Below, piece after piece: positions 1-5,299 of a stretch of 8,525 nt of DNA. Position 1 is the stretch's first letter. Every line of letters starts with the position of its first letter. The notes under the pieces were generated by a model. The model searched no databases, was not told the origin of the DNA, and saw only the letters and a program-made list of their open reading frames with translations. The position numbers were made by a program, and so were the translations under genes. The DNA comes from JALUUH01 sp964636675 (GTDB taxonomy: Bacteria; Pseudomonadota; Gammaproteobacteria; S012-40). Where the stretch lies: positions 1-8,525 of the forward strand of contig CAZWUO010000168.1 in NCBI GenBank assembly GCA_964636675.1, given 5' to 3'.

Positions 1-55
1 ATGAAAGGAATATGACGTACACTAAAAACCTAAATCTATAACGCCACGGGTATAT

Positions 56-319
56 GTGGCGAAATTAAAGGAAATGGACGATTTTCTGTCAACCGATAAA
101 AAATGGGAACATTTAGCCCGCATCTGGCTGCATGACACTTATTTTGCCGCAACTTATAAAAGAGTCATTTCTCTAATGTCCGAAAGCGCTAACGATAGAT
201 ACAAACGATTGCTCGAAGAATACCCTTCTATCTTCAGTCAGGTAAAATCCTACCATATAGCCTCCTATCTAGGGATTGCACCGCAAACGTTGAGCAAACT
301 GAGAAATGAATCTAGGTGA
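56..319 (+). pseudogene. C-terminal remnant of a Crp/Fnr-family regulator
   Basis: The 87 residues readable from a GTG match the C-terminal end of Crp/Fnr-type regulators of the kind carrying an N-terminal cyclic-nucleotide-binding barrel. The dimer-helix region (about 30-57, including RVISLMSES and RYKRLLEEYP) leads into a winged helix-turn-helix at 65-84 (YHIASYLGIAPQTLSKLR). Intact members are about 190-230 residues, so the effector barrel is absent. The same frame upstream of the GTG still reads like family sequence (SITPRVYV from about base 38) but is closed by TAA at 23-25, and no Shine-Dalgarno precedes the GTG. I therefore read it as a decayed gene, not a naturally short protein. The 5' part may lie outside the window. 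Family assignment is firm; whether a DNA-binding fragment is still made is unknown. Confidence 0.7.
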
Positions 320-495
320 ATGAAACACGTTAGCGAGTTGTTTATAGTCCTATCTCTGGTCAAAGATTACGCAGTTAACCGCTATGAGGCATCGTTAAGC
401 GATTGATGAGAAAACGAATGAGCTTGTTTTTTGAATTCACTCAGAGGATGAGCGCACTCTGCATGGCGTTCAACTGCGGATTCTAGGTTAAAAAA

Positions 496-502
496 AAGAG
501 GA
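496..502 (+). promoter_or_regulatory. Ribosome binding site of the PEP mutase-like gene
   Basis: AAGAGGA sits 6 bases before the ATG at 509, following a run of A. It fixes the start and makes longer readings unlikely. No convincing promoter was found in the 189 bases between this gene and the Crp/Fnr remnant. Confidence 0.65.
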
Positions 503-508
503 CTAACA

Positions 509-1270
509 ATGGATCGCTTCCAAGAATTTAAACAATTACACGAGAAAAAAAGTCCGTTACTGATTGGTAACGTATGGGATGTGCAAAGTGCGTTAATGTT
601 CGAAAGACTGAACTTTAAAGCACTAGGCACCTCAAGTGCAGCAATTGCTGGCTCACTAGGCTATGAAGATGGAGAACAGATGTCTTTTGCTGAACTTCAT
701 ACCGTCGTTAAATCCATTACGTCGAAAGTATCCACCCCACTGACGGTTGATATAGAAGCCGGATATAGCAGGGAAACCAACAAAATAATAGAAAATATTG
801 TCTTATTAAGCCAACTGGGCGTCATCGGGGTCAACCTGGAAGACTCCATCGTCAAGGATGGCAATAGGCAACTGGTTGATGCAAAAAGTTTCAGTAAAAC
901 AATTGAATCGATAAAACGGCACTTGCTCGAAAATGCTATAAATATTTTTCTAAATATACGAACCGACCCTTATATCATCGGCCTTGATAATCCTTTAAAT
1001 GAATCGATTGCACGGGCAAAGCTTTACCAAGAGGCAGGGGCAGATGGAATATTTGTCCCCTGCATTCTCGATAAAAAGGATATCAAATGTCTTGTCGGCA
1101 GCGTGTCTCTGCCGGTGAATGTAATGGCGATACCCAATTTACCCAATTTCTCGGTGCTTGAAGAAATGGGTGTGAAAAGAATAAGCATGGGTCCATTCGT
1201 ATACAGTAAAATAAATGAAAATCTAAAATATATTTTGGGCGAGATTAAAGACAAACAAGCATTTAACTAG
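509..1270 (+). CDS. Isocitrate lyase/phosphoenolpyruvate mutase superfamily protein
   Basis: A 253-residue single-domain TIM-barrel enzyme of the ICL/PEP mutase superfamily, whose members make or break C-C or C-P bonds of alpha-oxycarboxylates using Mg2+. Visible signatures are NVWD near 21, the GTSSAAIAGSLGYEDG strand-loop at 40-55, the metal/substrate segment DIEAGY at 81-86 (D81, E83), NLEDS at 109-113 (E111, D112), RTD at 151-153 and AGADGIFVP at 176-184. The KKCGH signature of true isocitrate lyase is absent; the matching loop (113-124) resembles the uncharacterised short subfamily often labelled carboxyvinyl-carboxyphosphonate phosphorylmutase-like. Length fits that subfamily (about 250-280). 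It appears monocistronic, with a strong ribosome site and a hairpin cluster just downstream. No phosphonate genes flank it, so the substrate cannot be deduced. Superfamily is secure, reaction unknown. Confidence 0.9.
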   Translation: MDRFQEFKQLHEKKSPLLIGNVWDVQSALMFERLNFKALGTSSAAIAGSLGYEDGEQMSFAELHTVVKSITSKVSTPLTVDIEAGYSRETNKIIENIVLLSQLGVIGVNLEDSIVKDGNRQLVDAKSFSKTIESIKRHLLENAINIFLNIRTDPYIIGLDNPLNESIARAKLYQEAGADGIFVPCILDKKDIKCLVGSVSLPVNVMAIPNLPNFSVLEEMGVKRISMGPFVYSKINENLKYILGEIKDKQAFN

Positions 1271-1288
1271 ATTTATTTCACAAACCGT

Positions 1289-1361
1289 CACCTTTGAGGT
1301 GGCTCAAATATTAACCCGCTTTGAGCGGGTCATGAAATCAAGCCTCCGGCTTTGCCGGAGG
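1289..1361. terminator. Cluster of three hairpins between convergent genes
   Basis: Three perfect short-loop stems lie in series: CACCT-TTG-AGGTG (1289-1301), ACCCGCT-TTG-AGCGGGT (1314-1330) and CCTCCGGC-TTT-GCCGGAGG (1343-1361). They occupy the gap between the PEP mutase-like gene (ends 1270, +) and the NTF2-like gene (ends 1383, -), where a bidirectional terminator is expected. The last stem is the strongest, with TATTTGACTT after it on plus and TTGATTT after it on minus. T-tracts are short, so efficiency as intrinsic terminators is uncertain. Confidence 0.65.
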
Positions 1362-1382
1362 TATTTGACTTCCCATCATTAT

Positions 1383-1859
1383 TTATTCGTTCATCAAAAT
1401 CTGACCGTGCGGATTATCTATGACCATTAACCATTCTCCATCAGATTGACGACGAAGCACAGCTACTGATAATCCATTTTGTTCTACGACAGAACCATCA
1501 GGTGTTTGTCCTTTCATGTTCCACGGTGAAAGATGAACAGCAATATCGCGCGATACAAATACTTCATGGCCACTATAGGTAAACTTAGGGTTCAATGTGA
1601 ATGCTCCTTTGAACATTTCACGTAAAACTGCTGGATCAGAGATTGGCTTTCCAGGCTCAAATACCACCGTTGCATTTTTTTCATAACTTTTCATCACTCC
1701 TTCGATATCACCACGGTGAAACGAAGCCGTCATATTTTCAACAACGTTCAATACATTTTTTTCATCGATAGACATTTTTTTTCCTCTTATATTATCTGCG
1801 ACCGCGATTGAGCAAAAACTCAATGCAACCAAGGTTAAAACAACTAAATTTTTTAGCAT
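1383..1859 (-). CDS. Secreted NTF2/SnoaL-like (DUF4440-type) protein
   Basis: A 158-residue protein with a typical Sec signal peptide (residues 1-21: MLKN, a hydrophobic core, then AVA before D22), so the mature protein should be periplasmic or secreted. Residues 30-155 form a cone-shaped NTF2-like fold of the YybH/DUF4440 type: a helical start, then TASFHRGDIEGVMKSYEKNATVVFEPG (positions 44-70) and a terminal strand near 143-155 (EWLMVIDNPHG). Such folds bind small ligands or act as small enzymes; no catalytic set is evident. The ATG at 1859 is preceded by AAGGAGG at 6-base spacing, supporting this start. A second ATG (M29, 1775) also has an AAGAGGA site and would give a cytoplasmic form. 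The gene lies 72 bp downstream of an ECF-type sigma factor on the same strand and is probably co-transcribed or regulated with it. Fold is fairly sure, function unknown. Confidence 0.82.
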   Translation of the reverse strand: MLKNLVVLTLVALSFCSIAVADNIRGKKMSIDEKNVLNVVENMTASFHRGDIEGVMKSYEKNATVVFEPGKPISDPAVLREMFKGAFTLNPKFTYSGHEVFVSRDIAVHLSPWNMKGQTPDGSVVEQNGLSVAVLRRQSDGEWLMVIDNPHGQILMNE

Positions 1860-1863
1860 ATGC

Positions 1864-1877
1864 GGCCTCCTTAGGCC
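1864..1877 (-). promoter_or_regulatory. Hairpin holding the NTF2-like gene's ribosome site
   Basis: Read on the minus strand, GGCCT-AAGG-AGGCC folds into a 5-bp stem with a 4-base loop. The Shine-Dalgarno AAGGAGG (1872-1866) is half loop and half 3' arm. The start codon follows 6 bases after the SD. Pairing would mask part of the ribosome site, so a role in translational control is possible but unproven. Confidence 0.4.
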
Positions 1878-1931
1878 TGATGGGTTTAAAACAATTTTTT
1901 AAGTGATTTAGAATACTTTGATGAAATTGAT

Positions 1932-2756
1932 CTACACATTTCCCTCTACAATCTGAGAAATAAATACACCAAAGTCTCTAGGGCTGGTAAATTGTGGGGT
2001 TGCTTTTTGTAGGCACAATGCCCTGAGCTTTCCTTCCAGTTTCTTGGTTTGCTCCAAGACATCGCCATACTCAGGGGCATGTTTCGTTGCATAATGGATA
2101 TCATCTATCCGCACTCGCCCCATCGTCATCGCTGATGGTAGTCTACGAGGACAAATGCACTTCGCACTTTCGTTGACTAAACCACAGTTTTTTGATGTAA
2201 AAGCCACAACATCGGCTCTAGCACGCGATAATCTTTTTCGATAATTATCCTTTGTAATATCAAGTATCTCAGTAGCCTCATTTTGATCGAGTTCTAAAAT
2301 ATCTCCGAGCACATAGGCGATGCGATGCTTCATATCCAGACAAAGTAGCATCGCCATTGTGCATGCAATTCTAAGTTCGTTTAGCAACAGCATGTCTTCT
2401 GCTGGCAGGGAAGAATCACTGATGAGACCCGCTTCTAAATCCTCCCTGAATAGCTCAAAATTCAAACCTAAATCTCTATCCTTTACCTTTTTAGCATTGA
2501 GTAAATAATTGACTGCGACACGATATACCCAAGTCTTAAAAGAACTTTTCCGTTCAAAAGTAGATAACTTGGTAATTACAAGGATGAGAATTTCCTGGGT
2601 GGCATCATCCGCATCTGCAGGATTAACCAATATACGCATAGAAAGATGATATATATCATCCTGAATATTTCGTACTAGTTTTTCGAGTGCGATATGATCA
2701 CCGTCCTGGGCATCAACGACCAGTTTATGCAAATTATTATTCATATTACAATTCAT
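1932..2756 (-). CDS. ECF-type RNA polymerase sigma-70 factor with Cys-rich C-terminal extension
   Basis: A 274-residue sigma-70 family protein of the ECF (region 2 + region 4) architecture. Region 2 spans about 25-90, including ADADDATQEILILVITKLSTF, the core RNA polymerase- and -10-binding helices, and FKTWVYRVAVNYLL. Region 4 spans about 125-187, with the helix-turn-helix NEATEILDITKDNYRKRLSRAR recognising the -35 element. Classical ECF factors end near residue 190; here about 87 more residues follow, opening with CGLVNESAKCICPRRL (C191, C200, C202), which may bind a metal or sense redox state. No membrane anti-sigma factor is adjacent; the downstream gene encodes a secreted NTF2-like protein. 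A good sigma-70-like promoter lies 21 bases upstream. The start is not settled: AGG abuts the ATG at 2756, and M5 (2744) is an alternative. Confidence 0.87.
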   Translation of the reverse strand: MNCNMNNNLHKLVVDAQDGDHIALEKLVRNIQDDIYHLSMRILVNPADADDATQEILILVITKLSTFERKSSFKTWVYRVAVNYLLNAKKVKDRDLGLNFELFREDLEAGLISDSSLPAEDMLLLNELRIACTMAMLLCLDMKHRIAYVLGDILELDQNEATEILDITKDNYRKRLSRARADVVAFTSKNCGLVNESAKCICPRRLPSAMTMGRVRIDDIHYATKHAPEYGDVLEQTKKLEGKLRALCLQKATPQFTSPRDFGVFISQIVEGNV

Positions 2757-2776
2757 CCTAATGACGTATTTCTCTA

Positions 2777-2805
2777 AATATAGGAGCTTCTATGTAATTA
2801 GACAA
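2777..2805 (-). promoter_or_regulatory. Sigma-70-like promoter of the ECF sigma gene
   Basis: On the minus strand TTGTCT (2805-2800), a 17-base spacer and TATATT (2782-2777) fit the housekeeping consensus at optimal spacing. The predicted transcript would have a leader of only about 15 bases before the ATG at 2756, leaving little room for a ribosome site and mildly favouring the M5 start. Confidence 0.5.
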
Positions 2806-3308
2806 TATTGCAAGAAGAGGTGTGACAGATTATTTCCATATTTATGGGATTAAGATAAACATCACCAAAGCCATCCGCCAAATCCTTATCGTACATCTGC
2901 TACCGATTTTACAGATATCGCTAACGGTATAATCAATTCATCTGACAATAATTATAACTGGTTAAATAACCAGGTTAAGAAGGAAAACCATAACACAATT
3001 ATAATATGGAACAAAATAAGGAATTCCTGCGCTTCGCAAAACAAGCTTAGGCTTACCGCTCGCCCTTTTTAGGATAAGCAAAATATCCACAAGCCCTTGG
3101 GGTTGTGATACTTTATGTTCTGAATCAAACAGTGAAACATCTAAGAGCAGTAAAAACCTAAAAATATGCTGCTGGATAGACACCAAAAATCTACTAACTG
3201 TTAGTTGCAAAAATTGCCCCTGTGAGATTTGTTCGTAAATCAGAGGTACCTGTTTAAATTCATAAATTGGAGGAGAGTGGCAAACCGAAAAGAACTGATC
3301 AGTGAAAA
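2806..3308. other. About 500-bp gap without a credible gene
   Basis: No reading frame here shows recognisable protein sequence; the one long minus-strand frame (2962-3318) lacks a ribosome site and family resemblance. The stretch does hold several dyads: CTGGTTA-AA-TAACCAG at 2958-2973, a TATC/ACAA/CCC stem with a TT loop at 3084-3110 containing one G-G mismatch, and ACTAAC-T-GTTAGT at 3193-3205. It borders decayed genes on its right side and is probably relic DNA, though a small RNA cannot be excluded. Confidence 0.45.
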
Positions 3309-3551
3309 ATGGAGCCAATGCCGTGTACGGTGTTTAAACACAAGGAACTAGAGAAGTTCTTTTTGCAGGGCGCAAAAATTGGAATTCAAGCCAAACATGC
3401 TATTCGCTTAAAAATCATCCTTGGTCGTTTGAATGCTTCTATCGCTCCTCAAGATATGGATTTACCTAACCTAAAATTACATGAATTGGCAGGTAAGCGA
3501 GAATTGATAGCGATAAAGGCAAGCAGATTTACGGTCACCGAATGTCAGTGA
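3309..3551 (+). pseudogene. Truncated HigB/RelE-type toxin, 3' end replaced by transposase DNA
   Basis: Residues 9-62 match the N-terminal two thirds of HigB-like type II toxins (mRNA-cleaving RelE/ParE fold): FKHKELEKFF at 9-18, GIQAKHAIRLKIILGRLNAS at 25-44, DMDLPNLKLHELAG at 49-62. The family continues with a KG..W.V...NWR.TF segment containing the catalytic basic residues, ending near residue 92. Here that part is missing: from about base 3494 the DNA is instead transposase sequence read in a different frame, giving an unrelated 18-residue tail. The likely authentic start is M4 (3318). No higA antitoxin gene follows. It is best read as an inactive toxin remnant, since key C-terminal residues are lost. 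Confidence 0.68.
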
Positions 3552-3813
3552 TAGACAGATATATTACCCCTCGACAATCGCTCCTACATCGCCAAAAAGC
3601 GCCTGCTGTTGGTGTTCTTTACGGACGTCTGCCCTAATGCAATACCTGTATTTCCGCCATCCTTAGCGGTCAGCCTGTTTTTGGAAACACAACAAAGGGC
3701 TTAATCGATTCAGTGTAAGAGGCAAGAAAAAAGTACAAGACCAATAGCGACTGTATTGTTTGGTACATAATATTGAGAAAATACAAAATTATTATGCCAA
3801 GATCGCCGCATAG
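3497..3813 (+). pseudogene. C-terminal fragment of an IS1182-family transposase, interrupted
   Basis: Two pieces of the C-terminal end of an IS1182-like (DDE) transposase can be read. Piece one (3497-3555) gives ARIDSDKGKQIYGHRMSVI. Piece two (from 3673) gives PVFGN, then after a one-base deletion near 3701-3705, NRFSVRGKKKVQDQ, a TAG at 3745-3747 where the family has Trp, RLYCLVHNIEKIQNYYAKIAA, and a stop at 3811. Joining base 3555 to 3673 restores the usual RMSVxEPVFGN motif exactly, so the 117 bases between are an insertion. The N-terminal and most catalytic parts are absent, as is a recognisable terminal inverted repeat. It cannot encode an active enzyme. Confidence 0.72.
3556..3672. other. 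117-bp insertion inside the transposase remnant
   Basis: This stretch has no counterpart in the transposase family and separates codons that are adjacent in intact relatives. Its length is exactly 39 codons, so it keeps the frame, but it carries a TAA at 3635. By eye it is richer in G+C than its surroundings. I see no target-site duplication and no terminal inverted repeats. Its origin is unknown. Confidence 0.5.
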
Positions 3814-3873
3814 AGAAAATGGGAAAGCATACGTTGACTTTGGGTTTTCTACTGTCTTATATTTTTTTCGAGT

Positions 3874-4275
3874 TCATTCTGACACCCAATTTTCTACGGT
3901 TAGGTCAGGAACACGATTAAATTCTTTTACATTATTTGTAACGAGGACAGCATTAAGACTTCTGGCGTGAGAAGCAATTAGTAAGTCGTTATTTCCAATT
4001 GATGTTCCTTGTTTTTTTAGCAATGCTCGTATAAATCCATAATGTCTAGCAGCATCTTCATCCCAAGGATCGATGAGTAATCTCTGAGTAAATATATCAA
4101 GCTGTTTCCAGCGCACCTCTCTTTTAGAGCTTTCGCCATTTTCAATACCATAACAAAGCTCAGCGTATGTCACCGATGAAATACTAATATTTTTAATCGC
4201 TTTAAATTTGAATCGCAATTTATCCGAGTGGTTTTTTAAAACATAAATGCAAATATTGGTATCGAGCATATACAT
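3874..4275 (-). CDS. vapC: VapC-type PIN-domain toxin ribonuclease
   Basis: A 133-residue PIN-domain endoribonuclease, the toxin of a VapBC module; enteric relatives cleave initiator tRNA-fMet in the anticodon loop. The domain fills the protein: MYMLDTNICIYVLK at the N-terminus with D5, SVTYAELCYGIENG at 34-47 with E39, and GNNDLLIASHARSLNAVLVTNNVKEFNRV at 94-122 with D97, giving the acidic residues that hold Mg2+. Length matches the VapC average (about 130). Its ATG overlaps the vapB stop by one base (TAATG), so the pair is translationally coupled and VapB is made first. Its 3' end abuts the tail of the transposase remnant from the opposite direction. All core residues look intact, so it should be active. 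Confidence 0.93.
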   Translation of the reverse strand: MYMLDTNICIYVLKNHSDKLRFKFKAIKNISISSVTYAELCYGIENGESSKREVRWKQLDIFTQRLLIDPWDEDAARHYGFIRALLKKQGTSIGNNDLLIASHARSLNAVLVTNNVKEFNRVPDLTVENWVSE

Positions 4276-4508
4276 TAATCAAAATCTCTTTCTTGCGGTT
4301 CAGAGTCAAGCCTATCATTCAAAAAATCATCACCGAAATCTGACTTGGAATCAAAAAAGTCATCCCATGTTGGCTTTTTCTCAGAGAGAATTATGCTATT
4401 GCCTTGTTTTGTAATGTAAACCTCGTCAGTATTGAAACGAAACTCTTTAGGTAAGCGCACGGCTTGGCTACGGCCATTCATAAATATTTTAGCTATTTGA
4501 GGCTTCAT
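4275..4508 (-). CDS. vapB: VapB-type antitoxin (AbrB/SpoVT-like)
   Basis: A 77-residue antitoxin with an N-terminal AbrB/SpoVT swapped-hairpin DNA-binding domain (about 1-45: IAKIFMNGRSQAVRLPKEFRF, then EVYITKQGNSIILS) and an acidic, Asp-rich C-terminal tail (46-77: WDDFF, DSEPQERDFD) that wraps the VapC active site. I chose the ATG at 4508 over the GTG at 4517 because AGGTGA lies 5 bases before the ATG, with its last three bases inside the alternative GTG-led codons. It is the first gene of the vapBC operon and should repress it by binding the palindrome immediately upstream. The protein appears complete. Confidence 0.9.
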   Translation of the reverse strand: MKPQIAKIFMNGRSQAVRLPKEFRFNTDEVYITKQGNSIILSEKKPTWDDFFDSKSDFGDDFLNDRLDSEPQERDFD

Positions 4509-4527
4509 TGAAATCACCTGTATTCTC

Positions 4528-4560
4528 GGTATATATTAAAAAGTATATACCAGGTGTCGA
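4528..4560 (-). promoter_or_regulatory. vapBC promoter with palindromic operator
   Basis: GGTATATA (4528-4535) and TATATACC (4544-4551) form a perfect 8-bp inverted repeat with an 8-bp spacer, 20 bases before vapB. On the minus strand a -35-like TCGACA (4560-4555) and a TAATAT -10-like box (4538-4533, spacer 16) overlap it. This is the arrangement expected for autorepression by VapB or the VapBC complex. The palindrome is directly seen; the role follows from family knowledge. Confidence 0.65.
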
Positions 4561-4595
4561 CAGAAATAAAGAAAGCTTTAATTAGTTGTTTTTAA

Positions 4596-4640
4596 TGAAA
4601 AAATTATCGTACCCGGGAAGTACGGAAGAACAACTATGCG
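4596..4640 (+). repeat. Short element A, similar to element B at 5223-5284
   Basis: TGAAAAAATTATCGTACCCG and the following GGAAGTAC (4596-4623) match 5223-5249 at 24 of 27 aligned bases with one gap. Both copies then reach a CAAC..TATGC box (4631-4639 here, 5272-5283 in B) just before a downstream reading frame. The middle part is shorter here. The element also contains a CGTAC/GTACG dyad. The arrangement recalls integron recombination sites, but the matching upstream core is not visible. Confidence 0.45.
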
Positions 4641-4815
4641 TGAATTAGACCATGTCAACTACAGATCAGACGTTACAGTATATGCTGTTCTTGATTGCAG
4701 ACGAAATCCAGCATGGATAAAGCAAAAGTTAAAGATGACCAGATACCATTGGGTCAAGTTGATGCCGAAAAACAGCACAACTTACCCAAAACGATATAAA
4801 AAATTGGGTTTTTGA
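4636..4815 (+). CDS. Small hypothetical basic protein (59 aa)
   Basis: An open frame of 59 codons from ATG to TGA, starting within the TATGC box of element A. GGAAG lies 7 bases before the ATG, an acceptable ribosome site. The product is strongly basic with two Trp and several Tyr (segments RSDVTVYAVLDCRRN and the Lys-rich tail YPKRYKKLGF). I recognise no family, signal peptide or membrane segment. It ends 12 bases before the DUF4386 pseudogene start. It could be a real cassette-like small gene or a relic; coding status is unproven. Confidence 0.35.
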   Translation: MRELDHVNYRSDVTVYAVLDCRRNPAWIKQKLKMTRYHWVKLMPKNSTTYPKRYKKLGF

Positions 4816-4827
4816 ATGGGTGTTGAT

Positions 4828-5225
4828 ATGTATAGGTATAAAAAATGGGGGCTCATAACTGGGTATTCTATAGTTTTGATGGCACTAGCTGCAGCATTCT
4901 CTTAAGAGTTTGTTCATGCAACCATATACATGGCTGGCGATTCTGGTTTGACTGCAAAATTGCTCCAAGAGAACATTGCTATATACAAATTTGGGGTGTT
5001 TTACTAAGCTTTGGTGGTGTGTGTTATATTTTTATTCATACCTTAAAATCATTTTTTCCTCATTTTGGTGAAACAATATTAACAATTGAATCCATCTTAA
5101 TGGCACCAATGGCATTGTCTGAAATTGGTTTTGCAATTTGGCTTATAGTAAAATTTACTCGTTTAAATAGAGATTTAAAGAATGGGTTGCGTATTACTGC
5201 GTTTTTTGGGAATAGTGAGAAGTGA
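4828..5225 (+). pseudogene. DUF4386 membrane protein, nonsense-broken and internally deleted
   Basis: The frame from the ATG at 4828 reads MYRYKKWGLITGYSIVLMAL and continues to a TAA at 4903-4905. Past the stop it carries on with EFVHATIYMAGDSGLTAKLL to about 4992, the first transmembrane helix and first loop of DUF4386 proteins. At about 4990-4998 the family signal switches frame to GVLLSFGGVCYIFIHTL, then FFPHFGETILTIESILMAP and ALSEIGFAIWLIVKF, the last two helices of the family, ending at 5225. Intact members have six helices in about 220-240 residues; the middle helices are missing. So one nonsense mutation plus an internal deletion that shifts frame have destroyed it. A 126-codon frame from 4845 exists, but its first 50 residues are out-of-frame noise. 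Confidence 0.7.
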
Positions 5226-5284
5226 AAAATTATCGTATCTGGGAAGTTCAGTGTTGGCCGTCCGCATACCCGCAACGTTATGCA
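5223..5284 (+). repeat. Short element B, upstream of the GNAT gene
   Basis: This is the second copy of the element at 4596. It begins at the stop codon of the DUF4386 remnant and ends in CAACGTTATGC (5273-5283), 16 bases before the GNAT start. GCATA (5263-5267) and TATGC (5279-5283) can pair. GTTATGC resembles the right core of some integron attC sites, and cassette genes typically start this close to it. No left core (RYYYAAC) was found, so the identification stays tentative. Confidence 0.4.
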
Positions 5285-5299
5285 TCCGGATAATTATAG

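Noticed and set aside
320..406. 28-codon frame abutting the Crp/Fnr remnant stop (TGAATG)
   Set aside because: The AGGTGA ahead of it is too close to the ATG, it is very short and has no recognisable relatives.
331..412. GTTAAGC-type motif (about 394-400) as an integron core
   Set aside because: A 7-base degenerate match alone is expected by chance, and neither a left core nor a cassette-like fold could be seen.
382..630. 82-codon minus-strand frame
   Set aside because: It covers the promoter region and start of the PEP mutase-like gene in antisense, has no ribosome site and shows no family resemblance.
2320..2508. 62-codon plus-strand frame inside the sigma factor gene
   Set aside because: Antisense shadow of a well-supported sigma-70 coding sequence.
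2962..3318. 118-codon minus-strand frame rich in hydrophobic residues
   Set aside because: No Shine-Dalgarno, no recognisable domain, and its end runs into AT-rich palindromic DNA; treated as chance opening in relic sequence.
3773..3970. 65-codon plus-strand frame from a TTG
   Set aside because: It is a different frame of the transposase tail and then runs antisense through the end of vapC.
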